Counted from the stretch's first letter, positions 7,948-17,396 are shown. The stretch: 64,000 nt of DNA from Paenibacillus hexagrammi (GCF_021513275.1 NZ_CP090978.1:5561247-5625246); one strand, 5' to 3'. The notes: generated by a model not told the origin, from the letters alone. A program made the numbers and translations.

Positions 7948-8523
7948 TTAAGCTTGCAGATTCAGGATCGCAGAAGTCTCTGCGGATGCGTCTACTTTTC
8001 CTACACTGTAGGCTTTTTTCAGCAGCTCTTGCAGATTGTTAGCTGCATTGCTGTTGGCAGCTTGGATGCTGCTGTCATCATCATCGCTGTCATCGTCGTC
8101 TTCATCATCGTCATCACTGAGCGATTGAAGGATAGACTGCAAAGTGGCATCGTCCTTTGACGAGGCTCCTTCTGCTCCTCCTGGTCCGCCTGGCCCACCA
8201 GGTCCACCTGGGCCCCCTGGTCCACCAGGAGGTCTTCCTCCCGGCGGCGGGCCCATATGTCCCTTGGACACGGCTGAGGCCGTATCTTCTGTCTCTATAG
8301 AAGTAACACTCTCATCCGTTTCCGAAGAATCAGATGAAGAGGCTTGTAACTGAGCGTACAATTGGAGCGCTTCCGCACTAAGCTCTACGGAATCATCCGA
8401 GGTTTTGTCGGAGCTTGCTGCCGTACTGGAATCCGAGCTGCTGGTTTGAAGGGCATTGGATCCGGAGGCAGTCTGCAAATAGGACTTATACAAATAACTG
8501 GAACTTGCGCTAGAAATATTCAT
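7948..8523 (-). CDS. low-complexity GPGG/Asp-rich protein of unknown function
   Basis: A 191-residue protein of three parts. Residues 1-85 are Ser/Thr-rich (SSSYLYKSYL, many SSD). Residues ~90-118 are a collagen-like Pro-Gly block (GPPPGGRPPGG then repeated GGP). Residues ~135-155 are an almost pure Asp/Glu tract, possibly metal binding. It ends in a short helical tail. No signal peptide is seen. Start ATG has a GGGGG ribosome site. The promoter has four in-phase TTCA(G/T) repeats, which link it to the 4485-6712 two-component system. I do not recognise the family. Confidence 0.75.
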   Translation of the reverse strand: MNISSASSSYLYKSYLQTASGSNALQTSSSDSSTAASSDKTSDDSVELSAEALQLYAQLQASSSDSSETDESVTSIETEDTASAVSKGHMGPPPGGRPPGGPGGPGGPGGPGGPGGAEGASSKDDATLQSILQSLSDDDDEDDDDSDDDDSSIQAANSNAANNLQELLKKAYSVGKVDASAETSAILNLQA

Positions 8524-8556
8524 GGCGATCCCCCTTATGGTTTCAATCTGCCTTCT

Positions 8557-8610
8557 ACCCTAACAAAGCCAGATGAACGCCCGATGAACCGTAGATGAAT
8601 GTTTCCTGAA
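8557..8610 (-). promoter_or_regulatory. phased TTCAG/TTCAT array upstream of the GPGG/Asp-rich gene
   Basis: On the coding (minus) strand TTCAG, TTCAT, TTCAT, TTCAT lie at plus positions 8606-8610, 8595-8599, 8584-8588 and 8573-8577, exactly 11 bp apart. The last is followed by 10 bp and TAGGGT (8557-8562), a weak -10 that keeps the TAnnnT pattern. Same geometry as the three other arrays. Confidence 0.75.
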
Positions 8611-8864
8611 AATCTGCTATTCCCTCGAATTGAACCTACAAGCCCCCCTTCTTCGACAAGAAGCTCAGGATCGCTTGGGCTTTGCAAAGCCAAAACTAGG
8701 GGGTTGACCGCTGCAGTTACAACGGTACCTAGGATTCGCTATCGTTCGGAATTACCGAAGCTGCAAGGCTGCTTTCTCTGAGAGGCTCCCTGCACATCCG
8801 GTCCCCTTTGAACTCCCGCATTCCCATGCTATGATGGAAGAAAACTAGCTAATAGAGGTCCTTC

Positions 8865-10142
8865 ATGAAGTTTGATGCAATTGTAATCGGCGGAGGCTCC
8901 GCCGGATTAATGGCTGCCATAGCCGCCAGCGCCGACGGGGCAAGTGTGCTGCTCGTTGATAAAGGAGACAAGCTGGGCCGCAAGCTCGGGATCTCCGGGG
9001 GCGGAAGATGTAATGTAACGAACAATAAAGAGCTGGATGAACTGATCAAACATATTCCAGGCAACGGACGCTTTCTGCACAGCGCTTTTTCCCAGTTCAG
9101 CAATAAAGACATTATCGCTTTCTTTGAAAATCTCGGCATCCGTTTAAAGGAAGAAGATAACGGACGCATGTTCCCCGTTACCGACAAAGCCAAAACTGTC
9201 GTAGATGCGCTCGTTAATCAAGTGCGCAAGCAGGGCGTGGATATCCGCACGAACAGTCCTGTGGACAAGGTGCTGTACGCGGAGGGCGAGGTGCGGGGCA
9301 TCCTCACCAAGCGGGGCGAAGTTTTCCACAGCAGCTCGGTCATTATTGCATCCGGCGGCTGCTCTGTGCCCCATACCGGCTCCACGGGAGACGGTTATGA
9401 ATGGGCCCGTGATGCGGGGCACACCATCACGGAATTGTTTCCCACCGAGGTCCCTCTGACCTCGAAGGAGCCCTTCATCCGCAGCCGGGAGCTGCAAGGA
9501 CTTTCCCTGCGGGACGTGGCGCTGTCCGTCTGGAACGCCAAGGGCAAATGTATCATCACGCACCGCGGGGACATGCTCTTTACACATTTCGGCCTGTCCG
9601 GTCCGATCGCGCTGCGTTGCAGCCAATTCGTCGTGAAGGAGCTGGCGAAGGCCGAGCGAAAAGAGGCTCGCACGACCATCGATCTCTTCCCGGACAAAAG
9701 CTTGGACGAGCTGGTCTCGGAGACGCTTGGGATGGCCAAAGCGGACTCCAAAAAAGCGATCAAAAACGTACTGAAATCCATCGTATCCGAGCGGCTTCTT
9801 CCTATTATATTGGAGAAATCAGGGCTGGACGAGCAGCTGACGTATGATCATATTCCGAAGACGAACTGGCAGGAGCTGTGCAAGCTGCTCAAAGCATTTC
9901 CTGTCTCCGTGCATGGAACCTTGTCCATCGAGGAGGCTTTTGTGACAGGAGGCGGCATCCACCTGAAGGAGATCGACCCCCGAACCATGGGGTCGAAGCT
10001 GATGAAAGGGCTATACTTCTGCGGGGAAATTCTGGACATCCACGGGTATACCGGCGGATATAACATCACTGCCGCTTTCGCGACCGGCTATACAGCAGGC
10101 AAAAGCGCGGCGGAGTGGAGTAATAACGCGTCCAGTACGTAA
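8865..10142 (+). CDS. HI0933/YhiN-family NAD(P)/FAD-dependent oxidoreductase
   Basis: A 425-residue flavoprotein. It has the N-terminal dinucleotide motif [12 protein letters not shown], the family-specific [40 protein letters not shown] and the C-terminal FAD motif [19 protein letters not shown]. All are hallmarks of the HI0933-like (BaiN-type) group. The physiological substrate is not known for most members. It is a single gene with its own downstream hairpin. The start ATG follows an AGAGGTCC ribosome site. Confidence 0.93.
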   Translation: MKFDAIVIGGGSAGLMAAIAASADGASVLLVDKGDKLGRKLGISGGGRCNVTNNKELDELIKHIPGNGRFLHSAFSQFSNKDIIAFFENLGIRLKEEDNGRMFPVTDKAKTVVDALVNQVRKQGVDIRTNSPVDKVLYAEGEVRGILTKRGEVFHSSSVIIASGGCSVPHTGSTGDGYEWARDAGHTITELFPTEVPLTSKEPFIRSRELQGLSLRDVALSVWNAKGKCIITHRGDMLFTHFGLSGPIALRCSQFVVKELAKAERKEARTTIDLFPDKSLDELVSETLGMAKADSKKAIKNVLKSIVSERLLPIILEKSGLDEQLTYDHIPKTNWQELCKLLKAFPVSVHGTLSIEEAFVTGGGIHLKEIDPRTMGSKLMKGLYFCGEILDIHGYTGGYNITAAFATGYTAGKSAAEWSNNASST

Positions 10143-10148
10143 AAAAGA

Positions 10149-10168
10149 AGCGAGTTAGATGACTCGCT
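10149..10168 (+). terminator. short hairpin after the flavoprotein gene
   Basis: AGCGAGT and ACTCGCT form a 7-bp stem with a 6-nt loop directly after the stop codon. No strong T-run follows, so this is a weak call. Confidence 0.4.
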
Positions 10169-10231
10169 AATAATGTCATGTTGCATGTAGTATTTTGTGA
10201 AGTGGATTACCAATGGATAAACTTTATCATG

Positions 10232-10702
10232 CTAATGTGGTGTATTCTTCATTTGATCTCCCTTAAGCGTAAAATACAAATATTCACCGCTGCTTCCATT
10301 GATGGGAAGAGTCCAATAGACTAGCTTATCTGTCGTTACCTCTAACGATAGGTTATTATCAACAAAGCCCGTATCGTTATTGGCATAGCTTTTTGCTATA
10401 TCTAGCATTTCAGAATATGACAAATCTCCATTTGTTGTGCCCAATTCAGTGCTTTCAATCGTGCCATCTGAATAAATAATAATAACAAATTCTTTTTGAG
10501 TGATCTTATGTTTAGCCAATACTAACCATGGTCTCTCATTGTGGGCGTAATTCATGCTATATCTTATTTTAATGGGTTCTAAATCCATCTTTGCGAGTAC
10601 ACTCTTCACTTCATCAACCGTAAATGTCCTTTTTGAGTTAACGATATAAATTCCCCCTAAAACAACAAACAGGCATATAATGCCTATAATCCATCTTTTC
10701 AT
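10232..10702 (-). CDS. membrane-anchored protein of unknown function
   Basis: A 156-residue protein starting at ATG 10702 (AGGGGG 6 bp upstream). One N-terminal membrane segment (WIIGIICLFVVLGGIYIV) is followed by an extracytoplasmic region with alternating beta-like segments (EFVIIIYSDGTIES, KLVYWTLPI, YLYFTLKG). That pattern recalls PepSY-type domains, but no specific motif is secure. It lies just downstream of the AT-rich secreted protease gene on the same strand and may belong to the same acquired segment. Confidence 0.6.
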   Translation of the reverse strand: MKRWIIGIICLFVVLGGIYIVNSKRTFTVDEVKSVLAKMDLEPIKIRYSMNYAHNERPWLVLAKHKITQKEFVIIIYSDGTIESTELGTTNGDLSYSEMLDIAKSYANNDTGFVDNNLSLEVTTDKLVYWTLPINGSSGEYLYFTLKGDQMKNTPH

Positions 10703-10726
10703 GATCAACCCCCTAGTTGTAAGGCT

Positions 10727-10757
10727 AGGTGTTGCATAAACTATTCATGCAACACCT
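10727..10757. terminator. 11-bp perfect hairpin between two leftward genes
   Basis: AGGTGTTGCAT (10727-10737) and ATGCAACACCT (10747-10757) pair perfectly around 9 nt. It lies downstream of the protease gene. No T-run follows in either direction, so it may be an attenuating or RNA-stabilising hairpin rather than a full terminator. Confidence 0.45.
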
Positions 10758-10769
10758 GCTTAATTATAA

Positions 10770-12047
10770 CTATGGCGTGAATGTGGTTAATACATTTGTG
10801 TTCCAAGTTCCCCACTTTACCCACACATTGAAAGTACTATCGTTTACAAAATTATTTCGAGCTACAACATAGTATGAATCCTGAGTGTAAAAATTCCTTA
10901 TGTAGTGCTTGTAGCCAACTAATGTTACAGTGTGGTCACCAAAATAAGTTTGATTCCAATAACTTTGTAGAGCAGGTCGTTGTGCGTCTATTTCTGTTTT
11001 AACTGCAGAAAAATTTGATAAATTATCATTTTTTGAAATAGCACTTGGACGTTGATGTGCCCTTGCGTACGCCTGAAGACCATCATCGATATTTGAGGGA
11101 GAAGTTACTCCCGTCCTGTTTGAACTTTGGGTGGTTCCCATTGTTGCTCTTAAATCACTCACAACTTGAGTTTGAAATACGGGAACCAAACTTGTATAGC
11201 CCTTATCTGACCAATACTTCATTATATTAGAACCAGCCGTTGGAGAACAACCTGTCGCCTGTTGCACACCACCACTTGTTGTGTAATACCACTGTTTTTG
11301 GTTTACACTGGTGTTTATGTAATTTTTATCAATACTAAGGTAGTTCGCCTCCCACCCGTTAGGATCGATGTCCGACACACCGTCGGATGGATTATTTTGT
11401 CCTGGCGCTCCTACAACTATTTTGTTAATAGCTTTCCAGTCTTCCCTATAATTATCGTTTATTTTTACAGGCTTAGGATATTTCTCATCCTTCTCATTTA
11501 TTGTTTTTGATTTAATTTCTTTTAACTCTTTACCTTCTACATTAATCATACTTACTGAATTATCATTGTAAATAAATTTTCCACCTATATCGACTCCACC
11601 AAACCATACAAGTTCTTGCTTTTTTATTTCATTTTTATTTTTATTAAGAGCATTTTTAAATTTATCTGTGGTTATTCCATCGCCAGAATCAGACCACGCT
11701 ATAATTGGTTCATCATCTAAAAATGCACTTACCATTACATAACCAGCGGCTCGATCTCCATTAAATGAATTTACCAAGTAAGCAACATGTTCCCCAGATG
11801 GATCATAAACTTCAATTGGCTTGGCTACTCTAAGTTTAGTATTATCCTTGCTCCATTCACTTATATCACTTCCGTCTCTGGTTTCCGAAATCATTTGCCA
11901 TGCTGCTGCCTTCATTGCAGCTTCAGGGCTTATTTTTTCTGGAACATAGTTATCTTTAAGATCAGATGCAAATACTGGTATTGATGAAAAGATACTTGAA
12001 ATGGAGAGCGCTAATACTAATATTTTTGCTGGTTTAAACAATTTCAT
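10770..12047 (-). CDS. secreted C39-like cysteine peptidase
   Basis: A 425-residue protein starting at ATG 12047 (GGAGG ribosome site). A signal peptide (MKLFKPAKILVLALSIS, ending VFA) is followed by a ~190-residue region with AGYVMVSAF and EPIIAWSDSG, like the propeptide/inhibitor part of C10/streptopain-type proteases. The C-terminal part is a C39-like peptidase: catalytic Cys in TGCSPTAGSNIMKYW and His in DHTVTLVGYK, with a downstream Asn/Asp region (YYVVARNN). Codon usage is much more AT-rich than the neighbours and an IS4 remnant lies upstream, which suggests lateral acquisition. The target is unknown. Confidence 0.8.
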   Translation of the reverse strand: MKLFKPAKILVLALSISSIFSSIPVFASDLKDNYVPEKISPEAAMKAAAWQMISETRDGSDISEWSKDNTKLRVAKPIEVYDPSGEHVAYLVNSFNGDRAAGYVMVSAFLDDEPIIAWSDSGDGITTDKFKNALNKNKNEIKKQELVWFGGVDIGGKFIYNDNSVSMINVEGKELKEIKSKTINEKDEKYPKPVKINDNYREDWKAINKIVVGAPGQNNPSDGVSDIDPNGWEANYLSIDKNYINTSVNQKQWYYTTSGGVQQATGCSPTAGSNIMKYWSDKGYTSLVPVFQTQVVSDLRATMGTTQSSNRTGVTSPSNIDDGLQAYARAHQRPSAISKNDNLSNFSAVKTEIDAQRPALQSYWNQTYFGDHTVTLVGYKHYIRNFYTQDSYYVVARNNFVNDSTFNVWVKWGTWNTNVLTTFTP

Positions 12048-12532
12048 GAGATCCTCCAATAATTTCGAATTTGACCTGCGCAGGTTATGTCGCAACTTAT
12101 TTATACCATTATTTGCATTAAAATGAATATATGCCAAATTAACCAAATATATGGAACCAAAATGGATTTTACTATATGTATTGTTTAAATTTGACGAAAC
12201 ATCAGATATCTAAGAGTCTATAAGACTATAAAAAAATGATTGCATTACAAGAACTCATATTTGATTACTCACAAAGAATACTATAACCAAAATAGCATCT
12301 GTATCAGCAACTCCTAATGCTATTTGGATATCCGTTAACGTTTTGTCTTAAAATTAATATCGCTAGAATTGTAAATAAATCCTAATTTAATGATAAAATA
12401 TTCACTAGCTTTTCATCAAATTTCTCCGAAATTTCACAATCTTCTGACTTTATTAAATCCAAACACAAATAAAATCCTTTACAAACAATGGAATGGTAGG
12501 TAGTTCTTGTCCATAATCCACTGAAAAGGATC
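12048..12532. other. AT-rich gene-free stretch
   Basis: No coding region is supported here. The DNA is strongly AT-rich, holds the promoter region of the protease gene on the right strand side, and borders the decayed transposase. I found no tRNA, attachment site or terminal inverted repeat that could be defended. Confidence 0.5.
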
Positions 12533-13628
12533 AGCACCTTCATTTGGTAAACGGCTTGAGCCAATTTGTTTCAAAACTTCCAAAGAACATATCGCTAAGG
12601 CTAATCAAGATAAGTACGTGAAAAACTGACGACATCGGCCTACCTAAAGTTATTCCTACATGCTCAATTGCAGCAACGGGTTGGATTGCGAGAAATAGCT
12701 GACGATGTTCTATCGGAAGAATTCCAGAAGGAACTCGAGCTTGAATCAATCTCAGCGGCGCAATTAAGTCGAAAACATAATCAGATAGATTCCGTTTTAC
12801 TGGAGCGACTCTTTGCACCTCTCGTCGCCCGTACTCTTAAACCAGCTAGTCTCACGAAATATCGAATAGACTTTAAATTTATCGGTTCAACCATGGTAGG
12901 ACTTTGTTTGCAAAAGTACAAGTGGGCTGTTTTTCGCAAAAAAGGCAGGCATCAAGATTCACTTACGCCTTGTCTTTGTGGATGAGCATGACGTTGTTCC
13001 AAAATCTGTCATAACACCGGCTAAACAGAATGACCGCACCCAAGTGGATGCTCTGATTGACGAAGAAGGAGCTACTAACGTCTTCGAACGTGGGTATGTC
13101 AATTATGCGGCATTTGATCGCTACTCTTTGTTTCCGAATTAAGGAAAACCCGCCGTCATTAGGCCCATTCATGCCTCTAAGCTTCCCTCAGAGAGCAACG
13201 TGTTATCGGATGAAATGGTCTATGTGGGTACTCCACAGAAGCGAATGGAGAATGTACTGCGCTTGGTTCATACGACGGATACTGAAGGAAATATACTAGC
13301 AATCGTGACGAATTTTTTCGATCTCGGAGCTGAAGAAGTTAGCGAAATGTACCGTAAACGTTAAGCTATAGAGACCTTTTTCAAGTGGATATGAATCAAC
13401 GTCAAGTCATTCTATGAAACCAGCGAACGTGCTGTACTGAACCAAGTCTGGATTGCACTCATTGAATTTTGCCTATTCTTCTTAGTAAAACAAGGAGCAA
13501 CGGAAACGTCACACTTTTAGATTTGTATCGTTGGTTAAAAGCATTGCTTTGGAAGCCATTAAATAAATGGTTCGACCGAATTCAGCGCAAGCCTAGTCGA
13601 GTTTCCCGAGGTCGAAAAAACATAAGAT
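12533..13628 (+). pseudogene. decayed IS4-family transposase
   Basis: Fragments in several frames together follow an IS4-family transposase: FGKRLEPICFKTSKEH, then (after a frameshift in the A-run near 12620) LREIADDVLSEEFQKELEL, AAQLSRKHNQID, GLCLQKYKWAVFRK, HLRLVFVDEHDVVPKSV, FERGYVNYAAFDRY, YVGTPQKRMENVLRLV, YRKR-stop-AIETFFKW and WFDRIQRKPSRVSRGRK. The first catalytic Asp region reads FIGST (usually IDST) and the second FERGY (usually FDRGY). A TAA replaces the Trp of the YREK-type motif, and internal stretches are missing. It is inactive; the ends of the element could not be found. Confidence 0.85.
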
Positions 13629-13908
13629 AATGAAATTCCCCATAAATTCACCAAATGGACAGAGCTATTTTTAATGGCTGTTCGACTCTTTGGTTTTAAT
13701 GGCGAAATCCAAATTCAGAATTTTTAGTTAATATAGAATTAGGGGATAGACCTCGTGTTAACCAAGATTTGTGCTACGTTGGTGTAAAATATTGAGGAAT
13801 AAGTTTGTGCAGCTAGAATTCGTTTGCCGTTTTGTTTATCGCACTTATATAGTTTGAAGTATTCTACCAGCCTCAAAGCTGACATTGTACTAGCGGCAAT
13901 CCCCAGCC

Positions 13909-14739
13909 CTACATCGTATGCTGATCATGGATAACAGCGACCAGCATCCAATCCTGCTTCACTTTTTCAAAAACCAACCGAAGACTGCACCAGTCATTGC
14001 CCTCAAACTTTGGATCAAAGCCGCTGAAGTGGTACTCCACCGTTGTATACCGATCCTTCGGATAGACCTCGAATACGTTATTGACCATGTTGCCCTTGCC
14101 GATAATCCGGTTATAGCCAATATCCGGCGCAGCGGCGTAATCCTGGTTGTAGACGAACTTGTCAAAATACCCTTGAAGTCCCATCGTTATAGGCTCACCT
14201 GAGCCGTCATAGCTGCCCCAAGTCATCTGTGTCCCCTCTTTCCATAGGGCTTGCAGCTTACCCGCTTCGATTCGCACATCCTTCTTAGGATCAATATACG
14301 AATAAGGAGAGAACTGCACGCCTTTTTCTGGGTGCACGAGACTGGCCAGCTTCTTCATATCCTTCGCGCGGAGCGCTTGAATCACTTCTGCAGCTCTGCC
14401 CTCTACCTGCTGCTTGGCCTGATCCTCGCCGGAGGTCCCTGCATCTTCCGGCTTGCCGCTATTCTGTGGAGCCGCCGTACCGCTACCGGAAGCATCTCCC
14501 GCCGGCTTCGAGCCAGGCGCAGGCGTTGCGGAACTGGAAGGCTTCACCGTAGGTGCTGATGCGGTCGGAACAGCCGAAGGGGACGGCGCTATCGAGGTTC
14601 CCGGGGTTGGCATTGCTGTCACATGCGGAGATGACGAGGATGCTTCTCCATTCCCTACATTTCCACCGTTCGCTTCCTTACAGCCCGCCGTCCCTGCTAT
14701 CACCATTACGGCGAGCCCTGCTATGAGCATAAACCGCAT
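13909..14739 (-). CDS. lipoprotein with Ser/Pro/Thr-rich linker
   Basis: A 276-residue protein. The signal peptide ends in lipobox AGTAGC, with lipidated Cys about 20. Residues ~30-110 are a disordered Ser/Pro/Thr/Ala linker. The C-terminal ~160 residues form a globular domain (AAEVIQALRAKDMKKLASLVHPEKG, WGSYDGSGEPI, VEYHFSGFDPKFEGNDWCSL, WMLVAVIHD) resembling extracytoplasmic NTF2-like domains of Bacillota lipoproteins. No catalytic residues are evident. Probably a surface-anchored sensor or binding protein; function unknown. Confidence 0.8.
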   Translation of the reverse strand: MRFMLIAGLAVMVIAGTAGCKEANGGNVGNGEASSSSPHVTAMPTPGTSIAPSPSAVPTASAPTVKPSSSATPAPGSKPAGDASGSGTAAPQNSGKPEDAGTSGEDQAKQQVEGRAAEVIQALRAKDMKKLASLVHPEKGVQFSPYSYIDPKKDVRIEAGKLQALWKEGTQMTWGSYDGSGEPITMGLQGYFDKFVYNQDYAAAPDIGYNRIIGKGNMVNNVFEVYPKDRYTTVEYHFSGFDPKFEGNDWCSLRLVFEKVKQDWMLVAVIHDQHTM

Positions 14740-14897
14740 ACTAACCCCTCCTACCGATTCAACGTTATGTACACTCTCAGACGAGTCCTGCTAAAAAGTG
14801 TTGCATAGCCCTACTATACCCAACAAAAAAAGGCTGTAGACCTGCGCACTGACGCAAGCCTAAGCCCTAACAAGGTGGAAGTCCGTTTCAACATGCC

Positions 14898-15329
14898 TTA
14901 GAATCGGATCCCGGCACTGAAATGGTTGTAATCGTCCGCCGAAGGATCGAATGCAGCTTCCTCATCAGTCGGAACCTCATCTGAAGCGTAGGCGCTGTTC
15001 TGTGTAGCGTAGCCTTCCGGCCAATCTTCATTAACCGTATGGGCAGGTATCCGAATTGAATTTTCCAAATCATAAGCCATAGCGTACGTCGCCTCCTCAC
15101 GCTGAGTCTTTACATTCTCCATCAATCTGCCACCGTGGGCCTGAGCGATTTCAAGAGCTGATGTGATATCCTGCTCATCCACATGGATATGAAGCGTCGG
15201 CTTATCCGCCTCCTGCACAAATTCAGGCTTATAGCCTAGCTCTTCCAATGTGTCTAGCGCCAGATAAGCATCCCGCTGCTGATCAAATTCAAAAAAAATC
15301 GGTACAAAGCTGTCCATTCTCTCCGGCAT
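14898..15329 (-). CDS. hypothetical protein
   Basis: About 143 residues, starting at MPERMDSFVPIFF (ATG 15329; AGGAAA about 9 bp upstream). ATG 15317 is also possible. The N-terminal half has an alternating alpha/beta pattern (FFEFDQQRDAYLALDTLEEL, PTLHIHVDEQDITSALEIAQ), suggestive of a small ferredoxin-like fold. The C-terminal third is acidic and probably disordered. I do not recognise a family. It lies 52 bp downstream of the inositol-phosphatase-family gene and is likely co-transcribed with it. Confidence 0.65.
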   Translation of the reverse strand: MPERMDSFVPIFFEFDQQRDAYLALDTLEELGYKPEFVQEADKPTLHIHVDEQDITSALEIAQAHGGRLMENVKTQREEATYAMAYDLENSIRIPAHTVNEDWPEGYATQNSAYASDEVPTDEEAAFDPSADDYNHFSAGIRF

Positions 15330-15380
15330 CCTTTCTGCTTTCCTCATGTGAAATATGCCTATAGCATTTGCCAACTCTGC

Positions 15381-16199
15381 TTATTCTATAACCTCCTGCA
15401 CAATTCGCAGCAGCTCATCGTGATAGTTGGGTACCGCGGCGACCATGTAAGGTGCCGTCCCTGCTTCCACCCGATCGATCGGATTTCCGGCGAAATCCGT
15501 GATCCTTACTCCGGCCTCCTGCGCAAGCAGCAATCCCGCATAGAGATCCTCGCCTTCCGAGTTGTATAGCACGATACCATGCAGGTCACCTCTGGCCAGC
15601 ATCGCCCACGTCAGCGAAGGCGCCCATACGCGGAGCACTCTTTTTAGCTGCAGCTCCAAATTATGCCTCACCTTCAGAGCCTGCTGATCCTTCTTTCCAA
15701 CGGCATGGCCCTGAATCCACGATATCGTCGATTTTGCCAGATCTCCCCCAGGCTGCGCCTGCAGCCTCTGCTCACCGAGCCAAGCCCCTTCGCCTTTTAC
15801 AGCGGAGTAGGTCAGCTGGAGCATCGAATCATGAACCACGCCCACCACTACTTGTCCACGGAAGCTCAGTGAGATGGAAACGCCATACAAAGGAATACCC
15901 AGAGCGTAATTATTTGTTCCATCCAGCGGATCTACATGCCACACATAGTCGCTTGCGCATCCTCCTTCTCCAGCTTCTTCACTGTAAATACGATGGCTCG
16001 GAAACGCCTGCATAATCCGTTCGACAATCATCCGATCTGCCTGGACATCCACCTCTGTCACTACATCTCCTCGATGTCCTTTTTGCTCGATTGCCAGCTC
16101 GCTCCCAAATCTCCCCCTGGCCAACTCCCCTGCCATCCGGGCTGCTTGTACAGCCACTTCTCTGGCATCCGTAAGCTCAAAAAAAACCGTTCGCTCCAT
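15381..16199 (-). CDS. inositol monophosphatase-family phosphatase
   Basis: A 272-residue member of the Mg-dependent Li-sensitive phosphatase superfamily (IMPase/SuhB/CysQ). The metal-binding residues are visible in SEEAGE (Glu), DPLDGTNNYALG (DPxDGT signature, about residues 91-99) and EDLYAGLLLAQEAGVRITD (C-terminal Asp/EAG motif). Substrate could be inositol phosphate or another sugar or nucleotide phosphate; sequence alone does not decide. The start ATG lies directly before a conserved N-terminal helix. Confidence 0.92.
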   Translation of the reverse strand: MERTVFFELTDAREVAVQAARMAGELARGRFGSELAIEQKGHRGDVVTEVDVQADRMIVERIMQAFPSHRIYSEEAGEGGCASDYVWHVDPLDGTNNYALGIPLYGVSISLSFRGQVVVGVVHDSMLQLTYSAVKGEGAWLGEQRLQAQPGGDLAKSTISWIQGHAVGKKDQQALKVRHNLELQLKRVLRVWAPSLTWAMLARGDLHGIVLYNSEGEDLYAGLLLAQEAGVRITDFAGNPIDRVEAGTAPYMVAAVPNYHDELLRIVQEVIE

Positions 16200-16326
16200 A
16201 GAGACTCCCCCGTTCTGTTTCTTTTCAAATCCAAATAGGATTCATTTCCCTATGCACTTGCTATTGCTAACTAGTGTAACGCCGGAACCGACAGAAAGTT
16301 GCATACAACTCGGCGCCATACTTTCA

Positions 16327-16356
16327 TTGACAAGCAGCCTGTGAATAAGTGATAAT
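16327..16356 (+). promoter_or_regulatory. sigma-A promoter of the aldolase gene
   Basis: TTGACA (16327-16332) and GATAAT (16351-16356) are separated by 18 bp, about 50 bp upstream of the aldolase start. Confidence 0.65.
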
Positions 16357-16409
16357 ATAGCAAAATCAGAAGCGACAATTTTTTCTAGCAGGAAGGGGCA
16401 CACAGAGGT

Positions 16410-17375
16410 ATGGTAAAGCATCATCATCACAAAATTTTGGATTGCACCATTCGCGACGGCGGCTTGGTGAATGATTGGGATTTCAGTGTAGAGTTTGTCC
16501 AAGATATGTATCGGGGCTTAAGCGCTGCCGGCGTAGAATATATGGAAATCGGTTATAAAAATTCCGAGAAACTGCTGAAAGGCGGCAGTTCAGGTCCTTG
16601 GAGATTTCTGAACGAAGCCTTCCTGCGCGACGTCATCACCCGCAAGACCGACACTAAGCTCTCTGCGCTTGTCGATATCGGCCGCGTCGATGAGAATGAT
16701 ATCCTGCCTCGTGAAGACAGCTTGCTGGACTTGATCCGTGTTGCCTGCTACATCAAGGATGTAGACAAGGGGCTTGAACTTGTTCGCAAGTTCCACGATA
16801 TGGGCTACGAGACCTCCCTCAACATCATGGCGCTCTCTCATGTTATGGAGAACGAATTGGTTGAGGCATTCGAAGATATCAACAAAAGCCCGGTAGACGT
16901 TGTCTACATTGTAGACTCCTACGGCAGCATGGACTACAAAGATATCGACTACTTGGTAACGAAATTCCAACGCCTTCTTCCTGAAAAAGAGCTCGGCCTG
17001 CACATGCACAACAACATGCAGCTTGCCTTCTCCAACACCCTCATGGGTGCAGACAAAGGCGTTACGTTCCTCGATTCCTCCGTATACGGAATGGGACGGG
17101 CAGCGGGCAACTGCACAACCGAGCTGCTGCTCAGCAATTTGAAAAATCCGCGCTATGACGTACGTCCAGTGCTGGAGATTATCGAAAAGCATATGATCGG
17201 TATGCGTCAAAAGTGGGATTGGGGCTATCTCATCCCTTACATGATCGTAGGTGCCCTCGACGAGCATCCGCGTACCGCTATGGCGCATCTCAACAGCGCA
17301 GACCGGGATAAATGTGTCGAGTTTTACGACAAGCTGACATCTCCAGAAACTGCTCCTTCCGCTCAAAAGGCATAA
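16410..17375 (+). CDS. HMGL-type aldolase domain protein
   Basis: A 321-residue TIM-barrel aldolase of the HMGL/DRE family (4-hydroxy-2-oxovalerate aldolase and isopropylmalate synthase relatives). It has the DRE-type motif ILDCTIRDGGLVNDWDF near residue 10, the barrel strand VVYIVDSYGSMD, and the metal-binding LHMHNNMQLAFSNT. The downstream communication/DmpG-specific domain is short, so the substrate is undecided. An unusual run of four His follows MVK and could bind metal or be accidental. Monocistronic, with a strong terminator after it. Confidence 0.88.
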   Translation: MVKHHHHKILDCTIRDGGLVNDWDFSVEFVQDMYRGLSAAGVEYMEIGYKNSEKLLKGGSSGPWRFLNEAFLRDVITRKTDTKLSALVDIGRVDENDILPREDSLLDLIRVACYIKDVDKGLELVRKFHDMGYETSLNIMALSHVMENELVEAFEDINKSPVDVVYIVDSYGSMDYKDIDYLVTKFQRLLPEKELGLHMHNNMQLAFSNTLMGADKGVTFLDSSVYGMGRAAGNCTTELLLSNLKNPRYDVRPVLEIIEKHMIGMRQKWDWGYLIPYMIVGALDEHPRTAMAHLNSADRDKCVEFYDKLTSPETAPSAQKA

Positions 17376-17396
17376 ATAAGGTCGTGCACAGCGGCT

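Noticed and set aside
8144..8353. Plus-strand collagen-like reading frame opposite the GPGG/Asp-rich gene
   Set aside because: It is the mirror of a Gly/Pro-coding repeat on the minus strand and has no ribosome site; the minus-strand gene has a start, a promoter array and a terminator.
12382..13299. Small ORFs inside the IS4 remnant as separate genes
   Set aside because: Their translations in the transposase strand are pieces of one IS4-family protein; the others are antisense shadows.
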